DNA of 27,531 bases from Fluviibacter sp048859965 (GTDB lineage Bacteria; Pseudomonadota; Gammaproteobacteria; Burkholderiales; Rhodocyclaceae), in NCBI GenBank assembly GCA_048859965.1, contig JBLIZO010000017.1, forward strand, positions 1-27,531, given 5' to 3'. Below are positions 7,582 through 15,077 of this stretch, one piece after another. How positions within the stretch are numbered: position 1 is the first letter of the stretch; every line of letters starts with the position of its first letter. A model generated the notes under the pieces. It was not told the origin of the DNA, did not search any database, and was given only the letters and a program-made list of their open reading frames with translations. The position numbers and the translations under genes are program-made.

Positions 7582-8484
7582 ATGAAGCTGAGTGAACTAC
7601 GCTATCTCGTGGCTCTGGCGCGCGAAGGTAGCTTCAGCAAGGCGGCCCATGATTGCTCGGTCAGTCAACCGACGCTGAGTATGGCGATTGCGCGTCTTGA
7701 AGATGAGTTGGCTGTACACCTGTTTGAGCGCGGCAAGGGATTCGTCAGCCCGACGGCGGTTGGCATGCGCGTCGTGACACAAGCGCAGAAGGCGCTTGAT
7801 GAAGTCTACAAAATCGTCCATATCGCACAGGAGGGGCGTAACCCGCTGGAAGGACCGCTGCGTCTCGGTGTGATTCATACCATCGGCCCCTATTTGCTGC
7901 CGCAACTGGTGCAATCGTTGAAACAGGTTGCGCCGGGCATGCCGCTGCTGATCGAGGAAAACATGACCGCGAATCTGTCGCGCATGTTGCTGGATAATGA
8001 AATCGATGTCGCGATCATCGCCTTGCCCTTCACGGTGCCCGGCGTACTCACCCGCCCGATTTACGATGAGAATTTCGTGGTGATCGTGCCTCACGAACAC
8101 CCGTGGGAAAATCGCCCCACCATCAAGGCCGAAGACATCGCGGCGGAAGAGGTGCTGTTGCTTAAAGCGGGCAACTGTTTCCGAGATCAGGTACTGGATG
8201 CCTGCCCCGAAGTCAGCGAACCGGAAAGCGATGTCCGGCTGGGACACTCCATCGGCACCATCCGCTGCATGGTCGCTTCCGGGTTAGGTATTTCAATCCT
8301 GCCCGAGGGCGCGTTGCAGGGCCCGTACAGCTCCGAGATGATCACCGCGATTCCGTTCGAGGCCCCGGTGCCCTCTCGCCGGATTGCCGTTGCCTGGCGT
8401 CCGGGTTTTGTCAGGCCGCAGGCTATTGACGCCCTGCTCGCCGCAGTGCATCGTATCGACAACCCTGCGTATAAACTGCTCTGA
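7582..8484 (+). CDS. oxyR: Hydrogen peroxide-sensing LysR-type regulator OxyR
   Basis: The 300-residue protein has an N-terminal LysR winged helix (residues 1-60, LRYLVALAREGSFSKAAH, then QPTLSMAIARLEDEL) and a substrate-binding-like regulatory domain. The two redox cysteines that form the sensing disulfide lie at Cys199 (AGNCFRDQ) and Cys208 (LDACPE). These are the same residue numbers as in Escherichia coli OxyR, which makes the call strong. AGGGGG lies about six bases before the ATG. Divergent ccpA and downstream msrAB are natural regulon members. Confidence 0.96.
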   Translation: MKLSELRYLVALAREGSFSKAAHDCSVSQPTLSMAIARLEDELAVHLFERGKGFVSPTAVGMRVVTQAQKALDEVYKIVHIAQEGRNPLEGPLRLGVIHTIGPYLLPQLVQSLKQVAPGMPLLIEENMTANLSRMLLDNEIDVAIIALPFTVPGVLTRPIYDENFVVIVPHEHPWENRPTIKAEDIAAEEVLLLKAGNCFRDQVLDACPEVSEPESDVRLGHSIGTIRCMVASGLGISILPEGALQGPYSSEMITAIPFEAPVPSRRIAVAWRPGFVRPQAIDALLAAVHRIDNPAYKLL

Positions 8485-8517
8485 TCAAGAGCCTGTTTTG
8501 CCAAGAAGGAGCGACTG

Positions 8518-8604
8518 ATGACCAAGAAATGTTGTCACAGCAAACCCCGCTGCAAAGACTGTCCGTTGCGCAAAGCGAACAAAAAAGAGAAAAAGGCATC
8601 ATGA
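8518..8604 (+). CDS. Small Cys-rich basic protein (28 aa), unknown function
   Basis: A complete 28-residue reading frame, MTKKCCHSKPRCKDCPLR followed by ANKKEKKAS. It has an ideal ribosome-binding site (AAGGAG, six bases before the ATG) and its TGA overlaps the msrAB start as ATGA. Four of the first 15 residues are cysteines (5, 6, 12, 15) with His7, a plausible metal or Fe-S site or a thiol-reactive patch; the tail is lysine-rich. From memory, similar CC-x-S-x-P-x-C-K-x-C-P peptides exist in other bacteria without assigned function; I could not check. Its place between oxyR and msrAB suggests a redox or metal role. It could alternatively act only as a leader that couples translation of msrAB. 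Confidence 0.75.
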   Translation: MTKKCCHSKPRCKDCPLRKANKKEKKAS

Positions 8605-9671
8605 GCGCGTCGCTCGCTGCCAGAGTTCTGGCAGCGATCTGCTTCTTGATCTGCCTGAGTGGCTGCCCGGAGAAACCCCCTGTGATCACCAACGCCCAAT
8701 CCGCTATCACCCTCGCCAGCCCACCCGGTACCGAATCCATCGTGTTGGGCATGGGCTGCTTCTGGGGTGCAGAAAGAAGAATGTCGCAACTGCCCGGCGT
8801 GCTTGATGTGGAGAGCGGTTACGCCAACGGCGAGGTGGCCGGCGACTACGAAAGCGTCCTCGCGCATGAACGCGCCCTGCAATTTCGTCGCGCTACCGGG
8901 CGAAATCACGCTGAAGTGGTCAAGGTGACCTTTGACCCCAAACAGGTAACACTTACCCAGGTGCTGGCGCAGTTCTGGGAGAGCCACGACCCGACTCAGG
9001 GTGACCGGCAGGGCAATGACATCGGTTCCAATTACCGCAGCGCGGTTTATACACAGAGCGAGGCACAACAGAAGACCGCAGAACAAACACGAACGATTTA
9101 CCAGCAGGCACTCAGCGCCGCAGGTAAGGGGCTGATCACGACCGAGATTGCGCCGCTGACAGTGTATTACACCGCCGAGGCCTACCATCAGGACTATCTG
9201 GTCAAAAACCCGAACGGCTATTGCGGGTTAGGCGGCACAGGCGTGAAGTTTCCGTTTGTAAGCCGTACCGCCAAGGGTGAAGGCACGACTGCTGAAGCCT
9301 TTGACGTGGACGGCAACCCGCTTTCGCCCACACAGTGTCTGGTGGCCTTCCAAAGTGGCACCGAACGGCCGTTTACCAGTCCGCTACTCAATGAACACCG
9401 GAGCGGCAACTTTGTTGATCTGATCACGGGGACGCCCCTGTTTCGCAGCGACACCAAGTTTGACAGCGGCACCGGCTGGCCGAGTTTTTTCCAACCTGTT
9501 CCCGGTGCCATCACGCTGCACGAGGACAACAGCCACGGCATGCATCGTGTTGAGGTGCGCAGCGCCAGTTCGGGGATCCATCTGGGCCATGTGTTCGACG
9601 ATGGCCCAGCACCCACCGGCAAGCGCTACTGTATTAACGGCAATGTACTGAAATTTGTGCCCGACCGCTAA
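8601..9671 (+). CDS. msrAB: Bifunctional peptide methionine sulfoxide reductase MsrA-MsrB, lipoprotein
   Basis: Repairs both S- and R-methionine sulfoxide. In the 356-residue protein, a lipoprotein signal ends at Cys22 (LSGC), so it acts in the periplasm. The MsrA domain (about 45-215) has catalytic Cys53 in GCFWGAE and Cys208 in GYCG. The MsrB domain (about 232-356) has TERPF, KFDSGTGWPSFF, GIHLGHVFDDGP and catalytic Cys344 in RYCINGN. The MsrB zinc CXXC pairs are absent, and the SGCGWPSF resolving Cys seen in PilB-type enzymes is Thr291. Cys246 (PTQC) is an unusual extra cysteine. In MsrA the usual TGHAEVV region reads TGRNHAEVV after an ERALQFRR insertion. The start was chosen for the lipoprotein signal and the ATGA overlap. 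Confidence 0.93.
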   Translation: MSASLAARVLAAICFLICLSGCPEKPPVITNAQSAITLASPPGTESIVLGMGCFWGAERRMSQLPGVLDVESGYANGEVAGDYESVLAHERALQFRRATGRNHAEVVKVTFDPKQVTLTQVLAQFWESHDPTQGDRQGNDIGSNYRSAVYTQSEAQQKTAEQTRTIYQQALSAAGKGLITTEIAPLTVYYTAEAYHQDYLVKNPNGYCGLGGTGVKFPFVSRTAKGEGTTAEAFDVDGNPLSPTQCLVAFQSGTERPFTSPLLNEHRSGNFVDLITGTPLFRSDTKFDSGTGWPSFFQPVPGAITLHEDNSHGMHRVEVRSASSGIHLGHVFDDGPAPTGKRYCINGNVLKFVPDR

Positions 9672-9680
9672 AGCACGCCG

Positions 9681-9686
9681 TAAAAT
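9681..9686 (+). promoter_or_regulatory. Possible -10 element directly before ubiA
   Basis: TAAAAT lies six bases (GGCGGC) before the ubiA ATG, which would place transcription initiation at or next to the start codon. No convincing -35 is seen at 16-18 bases. The short msrAB-ubiA gap (21 bases) equally allows read-through. Confidence 0.3.
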
Positions 9687-9692
9687 GGCGGC

Positions 9693-10586
9693 ATGACTGC
9701 AACTCGAGCACCTCATGCCACGCCAGCGCCACCGCCCAAGCTAACCCAATACTGGCGCCTGATGCGGGCACACCGTCCGATCGGGACGTTACTGCTGCTG
9801 TGGCCAACCCTATGGGCATTGTGGCTGGCGGCCGACGGCACGCCACCACTGGATGTGCTGGGCATTTTTGTATTGGGTACGTTTTTCATGCGCTCGGCCG
9901 GCTGCGTCATCAATGATCTGGCCGACCGCAACTTTGACGGTCATGTCGCACGCACCAAGGACCGCCCGCTGGTCGCCGGTTGGGTAACGCCACGCGAAGC
10001 TTTGACTGTGTTCGCGATTCTGGTGACTTTGGCTGCCGTGACGGTGCTGCCGATCATCACGCCCCTGCTGGCCGCTCTCGCCGTGATCGCGGTTTTTCTG
10101 GCCGCGTCGTATCCTTTCACCAAGCGCTTTTTCGCCATTCCCCAAGGCTACCTGGGCATTGCCTTCGGCTTCGGTATTCCGATGGCTTTTGCAGCGATTC
10201 TGGATAGTGTTCCTGCGGTGGCTTGGTGGATGCTGGTTGCGAATGTGTTCTGGGCGATTGCATACGATACCGAATATGCCATGGTTGATCGTCCGGATGA
10301 CCTGAAGATCGGTATCAAGACATCGGCCATTACCTTCGGGCGTTACGATGTGCTGGCCGTGATGCTGTGCTACGGATTGACGCTGGCGATTCTTGCGGCG
10401 GTGGGCAACGCCCTGAGTCTGGGTTGGCCCTATCGTCTGGGTTTACTTGCCGCGGCAATGATTGCCCTGTATCACTACCAGCTCATCAAAAACCGAGACA
10501 CCGGCCGCTGCTTTAAGGCCTTTATGCATAACAACTGGTTCGGCGCCGCAATCTTTGCCGGTATCGTAATCGACACGCTGATCTGA
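9693..10586 (+). CDS. ubiA: 4-hydroxybenzoate polyprenyltransferase UbiA
   Basis: Integral membrane enzyme that attaches the polyprenyl tail to 4-hydroxybenzoate in ubiquinone synthesis. The 297-residue protein has about eight to nine hydrophobic helices. It carries both Asp-rich Mg-diphosphate motifs: N74-D75-x-x-D78-x-x-x-D82 (NDLADRNFD) and D192-x-x-x-x-x-x-D199 (YDTEYAMVDRPDD), followed by KIGIKTSAI. This is the specific UbiA pattern rather than that of MenA or haem O synthase. No strong ribosome-binding site precedes the ATG (only GGCGG). ubiD follows after eight bases, coupling two steps of the same pathway. Confidence 0.95.
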   Translation: MTATRAPHATPAPPPKLTQYWRLMRAHRPIGTLLLLWPTLWALWLAADGTPPLDVLGIFVLGTFFMRSAGCVINDLADRNFDGHVARTKDRPLVAGWVTPREALTVFAILVTLAAVTVLPIITPLLAALAVIAVFLAASYPFTKRFFAIPQGYLGIAFGFGIPMAFAAILDSVPAVAWWMLVANVFWAIAYDTEYAMVDRPDDLKIGIKTSAITFGRYDVLAVMLCYGLTLAILAAVGNALSLGWPYRLGLLAAAMIALYHYQLIKNRDTGRCFKAFMHNNWFGAAIFAGIVIDTLI

Positions 10587-10594
10587 GACACCGT

Positions 10595-12076
10595 ATGAAC
10601 TATCACGACCTCCGCGATTTCATGGCGCAACTGGAGCGCATGGGTGAGCTGAAACGCATCGCCACGCCGGTCAGCCCGCACCTGGAAATGACCGAAATCT
10701 GTGATCGCGTCCTGCGCGCCGGTGGCCCGGCAGTGCTGTTCGAACACCCGACGGGCTACGATGTGCCGGTGCTGGGCAACCTGTTTGGTACCGTGCGTCG
10801 CGTGGCGCTTGGTATGGGACAGGATGTGGCAACGGATGCCGAAGCCTTGGCCAGGCTGCGCGATGTGGGCAAAGTATTGGCTATGCTCAAGGAACCCGAA
10901 CCGCCAAAAGGCTTCAAGGATGCCTGGGAGAAACTGCCGCTCCTCAAGCAGGTGCTGACCATGACGCCGAAACAGGTCTCGTCGGCACCGTGTCAGGAAA
11001 TTGTCATCGAAGGCAACAATGTAGACATTACCCGTTTGCCGATCCAGCACTGCTGGCCTGGTGATGTTGCACCGCTGATTACCTGGGGGCTAACGGTGAC
11101 ACGCGGGCCGAACAAGACGCGCCAGAATCTGGGTATCTACCGGCAACAAGTACTCGGCCCGAACAAGGTGATCATGCGCTGGCTCGCGCACCGCGGTGGC
11201 GCACTTGATTTCCGCGATCACCAGCAGGCCAACCCCGGTCAACCTTTCCCGGTGGCCGTGGTGCTGGGCTGCGATCCGGCCACGATTCTGGGTGCGGTGA
11301 CGCCTGTGCCGGATACACTGTCGGAATATCAATTTGCCGGTCTGCTGCGCGGTAAGAAAACCGAGCTGATCCGCTGCCTGGGTTCCACGCTGCAAGTACC
11401 AGCCTCGGCCGAAATCGTGCTGGAGGGGGTGATCCACCCTGACGAAACAGCCTTGGAAGGCCCCTACGGCGACCATACCGGTTACTACAATGAACAGGCG
11501 AGCTTTCCGGTGTTGACTATCGAGCGCATCACCATGCGTCAGAACCCGATCTACCACTCCACTTATACGGGCAAACCGCCCGATGAACCGGCCATGCTGG
11601 GTGTAGCGTTGAACGAGGTGTTCGTGCCGCTGCTGCAAAAGCAGTTTCCGGAAATTACGGATTTCTATCTGCCGCCAGAAGGCTGCTCTTACCGGCTGGC
11701 GGTAGTCAGTATCCGCAAACAATATGCCGGTCACGCCCGGCGCATTATGATGGGTGTGTGGAGTTTTCTGCGTCAGTTCATGTATACCAAGTTCATCATC
11801 GTGGTCGATCACGACGTGGATATACGCGACTGGAAGGAAGTGGTCTGGGCAATGACGACGCGGATGGACGCCACACGCGATACGATGCTGGTCGATAACA
11901 CGCCGATCGATTATCTGGATTTCGCATCACCCATCGCCGGTCTTGGCAGCAAAATGGGGCTGGATGCGACCAACAAGTGGCCGGGCGAAACGAGTCGCGA
12001 ATGGGGCACCCCAATTACCCAAGACGCGGCCGTCAAAGCGCGCGTTGATGCGCTATGGAGCAAGCTCGGGCTGTAA
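10595..12076 (+). CDS. ubiD: 3-polyprenyl-4-hydroxybenzoate decarboxylase UbiD
   Basis: Removes the carboxyl group from the UbiA product using prenylated FMN made by UbiX (not in this window). The 493 residues agree with the usual length of about 490-500. Recognisable segments are MNYHDLRDFMAQLERMGEL at the start, the central ITWGLTVTRGPNKTRQNLGI, the substrate/cofactor region LEGPYGDHTGYYNE near residue 290, and LLVDNTPIDYLDFASP near the end. The ATG is preceded by only a weak GAG. Directly downstream of ubiA, with the thioesterase gene convergent 20 bases away. Confidence 0.95.
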   Translation: MNYHDLRDFMAQLERMGELKRIATPVSPHLEMTEICDRVLRAGGPAVLFEHPTGYDVPVLGNLFGTVRRVALGMGQDVATDAEALARLRDVGKVLAMLKEPEPPKGFKDAWEKLPLLKQVLTMTPKQVSSAPCQEIVIEGNNVDITRLPIQHCWPGDVAPLITWGLTVTRGPNKTRQNLGIYRQQVLGPNKVIMRWLAHRGGALDFRDHQQANPGQPFPVAVVLGCDPATILGAVTPVPDTLSEYQFAGLLRGKKTELIRCLGSTLQVPASAEIVLEGVIHPDETALEGPYGDHTGYYNEQASFPVLTIERITMRQNPIYHSTYTGKPPDEPAMLGVALNEVFVPLLQKQFPEITDFYLPPEGCSYRLAVVSIRKQYAGHARRIMMGVWSFLRQFMYTKFIIVVDHDVDIRDWKEVVWAMTTRMDATRDTMLVDNTPIDYLDFASPIAGLGSKMGLDATNKWPGETSREWGTPITQDAAVKARVDALWSKLGL

Positions 12077-12096
12077 GCGTAGTGATCGCCAAAGCC

Positions 12097-12492
12097 TCAG
12101 GCAACAGGAATCTGGCGCTTGGAGGCATCCGCGTTCAACGCCACATAGGTAATCGAGGCTTCGGTGACCTTCACTGTCACCGGGTTAGCCGGGTGGCGTT
12201 CGGCGTACATCTGCACTTTGATGGTGATTGAGGTGTTGCCGCGTCGTTCCACTTCGGCAAAAAACGAGACGATGTCACCCACCGATACCGGCTGGTGGAA
12301 CTGCATGGTGTTCACGGCAACGGTCGCAACGCGGCCGCGGGTGGCCTTGTGGGCCAGAACGGCACCGGCCAGATCTATCTGTGCCATCGTCCAACCGCCG
12401 AAAACATCGCCATATTGATTCGCGTCGGAGGGCATGGGAATGACTTTGAGCACGGGCGTCAGGTCGGGCATCTGGCAGGGCGTATCGATCAT
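12097..12492 (-). CDS. Acyl-CoA thioesterase, YciA-type hotdog protein
   Basis: A 131-residue single-hotdog-domain protein that should hydrolyse acyl-CoA thioesters in the cytoplasm. The YciA-like signature is clear: PMPSDANQYGDVFGGWTMAQ with the active-site region D-x-F-GGW-x-x-x-Q-x-D-LAG, then VAVNTMQFHQPVSVGD and a final EASITYVALN strand. Members act on a range of acyl-CoAs, so substrate is not predicted. It converges with ubiD and diverges from the ABC exporter gene, sharing a 76-base intergenic region. Confidence 0.88.
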   Translation of the reverse strand: MIDTPCQMPDLTPVLKVIPMPSDANQYGDVFGGWTMAQIDLAGAVLAHKATRGRVATVAVNTMQFHQPVSVGDIVSFFAEVERRGNTSITIKVQMYAERHPANPVTVKVTEASITYVALNADASKRQIPVA

Positions 12493-12509
12493 GGCAAAGT
12501 AGCAAGGTT

Positions 12510-12526
12510 GTCGCGAAAAAGTCGCG
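12510..12526. repeat. GTCGCG direct repeat between the thioesterase and ABC exporter genes
   Basis: GTCGCG occurs at 12510-12515 and 12521-12526, one helical turn (11 bases) apart, in the divergent intergenic region. It could be a regulator site, but no match to a named operator is recognised. Confidence 0.3.
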
Positions 12527-12568
12527 GTAACGATTTAAACTAGAAGCGTTATTTTAAGGTCAGAACCC

Positions 12569-14368
12569 ATGTCGCGTCACGGAAACAAATCTGTCGGCCC
12601 TGCCAGCAATAAACCACTGCATGTCTGGGCCACGTTAAAGTCGCTCCTGCCTTGGCTGTGGGCCTATAAGACGCGCATGCTCACGGCTTTCGGCTGTCTG
12701 ATTCTGGCCAAACTGGCCAGCGTATGGGTGCCGATTGTTTTCAAGGATATGATCGATGCGCTGACACCCGGCGAAAATGTGACGCTCGTGCTGCCCGTTG
12801 CCCTGCTGCTACTCTATGGGGTCATGCGCCTGGCCAGCACGGGGTTTACCGAGTTACGGGAAGTGCTGTTCGTCCGTGTCACGCAGCAAGCGATTCGCCG
12901 TATCGCGCTCTCGGTATTTGGCCACCTGCACAATCTGTCGCTGCGCTTTCATCTGGAACGACAAACCGGCGGCGTTTCGCGTGATATTGATCGCGGTACC
13001 CGCGCCATTTCCAACCTGATCAGTTACACACTGTATTCGATATTGCCGACGATTATCGAGCTACTCATGGTCATGACCGTGCTGGCGCTGAAATACGATC
13101 AGGTGTTTGTCTGGATTACGTTGGCCTCAATCATCGCTTATGTCGCATTTACCGTGGTGGTGTCGAACTGGCGCATTCATATCCGTCGCGCTGTCAACGA
13201 GGCGGACTCCGCCGCTAATACGCGCGCGATCGACAGCCTGCTCAACTACGAGACCGTGAAGTATTTCAACAACGAAAACTTCGAACTCAATCGTTACGAT
13301 GAGGCGATGCGCCGCTGGGAAGACGCCTCCGTGCGTAGCCAGATGACGCTGACGATCCTCAACATTGGTCAGCAGCTTATTATCGTGATCGGCCTGGTCG
13401 CGATGATGTGGCACGCCAGTAGCGGGGTTGTGACCGGCGATATGACGGTCGGTGATCTGGTGCTGGTGAATGCGTTTCTGATTCAGCTCTATATGCCGCT
13501 CAATTTTTTCGGGGTCGTGTACCGGGAAATTCGCCAGGCATTAACCGATATCGAACGGATGTTCGACCTGCTCAACACGCAACGCGAAATTATCGATGCC
13601 CCCGATGCACGCCCATTGCCGGAGGCGCCGATCAGTGTGCACTTCGATGGCGTCGATTTTTCGTATGAAGCTTCGCGCCCGATTTTGAGCAATGTGTCGT
13701 TTGAGATTCCTGCCGGCCACACTGTGGCTGCTGTCGGCCACTCCGGTGCCGGTAAATCGACGCTGGCTCGGCTGATCTATCGTTTCTACGATGTCACCAA
13801 CGGCCGTATCCTGATGAATGGTATCGATATCCGCAAGATTGACCAGCATAGCCTGCGTAGCGGTATCGCCATCGTGCCGCAGGATACGGTGCTGTTTAAC
13901 GACACGCTTTATTACAACATTCTGTACGGCAACCCGTCCGCGTCACGCGAGCAGGTCATTGCCGCCGCCAGGGCAGCGCATCTGCACGAGTTCGTAGAAA
14001 CCCTACCCGATGGCTACGAAACGCGGGTTGGCGAGCGCGGTCTCAAGCTATCCGGTGGCGAAAAACAGCGCGTGGCGATTGCCCGAGCGTTGCTGAAGAA
14101 CCCACCGATTCTGGTTTTCGATGAAGCCACCTCGGCACTGGACTCCAAAACTGAAAAAGCGATCCAGATCAGCATGGATGTGGCTGCGCGTGGTCGTACA
14201 ACGCTGATCATTGCGCACCGCCTGTCAACGGTGATGAATGCTGATGAGATTATCGTGCTTGACGCCGGCCATATCGTGGAACGGGGCAAACATGCCGCAT
14301 TGCTGGCGGCGAACGGCCTCTACGCCCAGATGTGGGCCTTACAGCAACAGGATCGGGATGCCGACTAG
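12569..14368 (+). CDS. Atm1-type ABC exporter (half transporter)
   Basis: A 599-residue half-transporter with an N-terminal six-helix membrane domain (about 30-330) and a C-terminal ATPase (about 355-599). ATPase motifs: Walker A GHSGAGKST at 390-398, signature LSGGEKQR at 494-501, Walker B ILVFDEATSALD at 514-525, and the H-loop His550. In the membrane domain, NYETVKYFNNENFE (226-239) and the long RFHLERQTGG loop are typical of the Atm1/HMT1 class, which exports glutathione-bound metal or sulfur species. AAGGT precedes the ATG. The exact substrate is not readable; it is not a lipid A (MsbA) type. There is no adjacent isc or suf gene. Confidence 0.88.
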   Translation: MSRHGNKSVGPASNKPLHVWATLKSLLPWLWAYKTRMLTAFGCLILAKLASVWVPIVFKDMIDALTPGENVTLVLPVALLLLYGVMRLASTGFTELREVLFVRVTQQAIRRIALSVFGHLHNLSLRFHLERQTGGVSRDIDRGTRAISNLISYTLYSILPTIIELLMVMTVLALKYDQVFVWITLASIIAYVAFTVVVSNWRIHIRRAVNEADSAANTRAIDSLLNYETVKYFNNENFELNRYDEAMRRWEDASVRSQMTLTILNIGQQLIIVIGLVAMMWHASSGVVTGDMTVGDLVLVNAFLIQLYMPLNFFGVVYREIRQALTDIERMFDLLNTQREIIDAPDARPLPEAPISVHFDGVDFSYEASRPILSNVSFEIPAGHTVAAVGHSGAGKSTLARLIYRFYDVTNGRILMNGIDIRKIDQHSLRSGIAIVPQDTVLFNDTLYYNILYGNPSASREQVIAAARAAHLHEFVETLPDGYETRVGERGLKLSGGEKQRVAIARALLKNPPILVFDEATSALDSKTEKAIQISMDVAARGRTTLIIAHRLSTVMNADEIIVLDAGHIVERGKHAALLAANGLYAQMWALQQQDRDAD

Positions 14369-14382
14369 CGCCGAATAGCCTC

Positions 14383-14402
14383 GCGCCGCATCGTCACGGC
14401 GC
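14383..14402 (+). other. GC-rich hairpin after the ABC exporter gene
   Basis: GCGCCG (14383-14388) pairs with CGGCGC (14397-14402) around an eight-base loop, 15 bases after the stop. A perfect palindrome GGCCGCGGCC follows at 14404-14413. No T-run follows, so this is a weak or Rho-assisted terminator at best. The rest of the 133-base gap holds a TAGAAT (14452-14457) that could be the -10 of the next gene, without a clear -35. Confidence 0.3.
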
Positions 14403-14501
14403 AGGGCCGCGGCCAGGACGTGCGATGACCTGCGGCGACACAGGGCTCGCGTAGAATACCGGTGCCGCGACTTCACGCCGCCATCTTTTAGGAATCAACA
14501 C

Positions 14502-15077
14502 ATGGCTTTAATCACTTCGCAACTGACTGACACGCAGGCCAAAATTCTCGGGGCACTGTCACATCGCCCCGGCAGCCTGATCTGGATCGGTCTGCTGATG
14601 ATCGTTCTGGGTTCGATCGGTATTTTCGCCGAAACCTTCTTCTCAATCGCCTCAATCAGTCTGATGGGCGGCTTTGCACTGGCGGCCGGCATCATGCAGG
14701 CGCTACATGCGCTACAAGCGAGGGGGTGGCGATCGGTGTCGATCCAGTTCCTGTTCGCGCTGATCTATATTGCCATTGGCATCATTGTCTGGGTCGCCCC
14801 GGCTGCCGCGTTGGAAGGCATCACGCTGTATCTGGCGACACTCTTCTTTGCGACAGGTGTATTGCGTTTGATGACGGCCTTTCAGCATACGGCATTTCGC
14901 GAGTGGCTCCTGCCACTGCTGTCGGCGGCTTTGTCGATCCTGCTCGGCGGCCTGATCCTGGCCGATTGGCCGGACAACAGTACCTGGGTGCCGGGTATGC
15001 TGATCGGTATTGAATTGCTATTGCAGGGCTGGAGCCTGTTCTTCCTGGGGCTTGCCGCCAAAAACGCGACGCGTTAA
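14502..15077 (+). CDS. HdeD-family (DUF308) membrane protein
   Basis: A 191-residue protein made almost wholly of hydrophobic helices; six can be counted in three tandem pairs, each with short polar turns. The opening LIWIGLLMIVLGSIGIFAE and the later SIQFLFALIYIAIGIIVWVA are typical of HdeD, known in enteric bacteria as an acid-resistance membrane protein; the biochemical role is unknown. TAGGA lies seven bases before the ATG. Its stop overlaps the stop of the convergent Cpx-like kinase within TTAA. It lies next to an envelope-stress locus, which may or may not be functional. Confidence 0.85.
   Translation: MALITSQLTDTQAKILGALSHRPGSLIWIGLLMIVLGSIGIFAETFFSIASISLMGGFALAAGIMQALHALQARGWRSVSIQFLFALIYIAIGIIVWVAPAAALEGITLYLATLFFATGVLRLMTAFQHTAFREWLLPLLSAALSILLGGLILADWPDNSTWVPGMLIGIELLLQGWSLFFLGLAAKNATR

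Noticed and set aside
6243..7595. Plus-strand open frame of 450 codons opposite ccpA
   Set aside because: It is antisense to a clear di-haem peroxidase with both CXXCH sites and runs through the ccpA terminator and the regulatory gap. There is no recognisable domain.
14452..14457. TAGAAT before the HdeD-like gene as a sigma-70 promoter
   Set aside because: No acceptable -35 lies 16-18 bases upstream, so it is mentioned only as a possibility.
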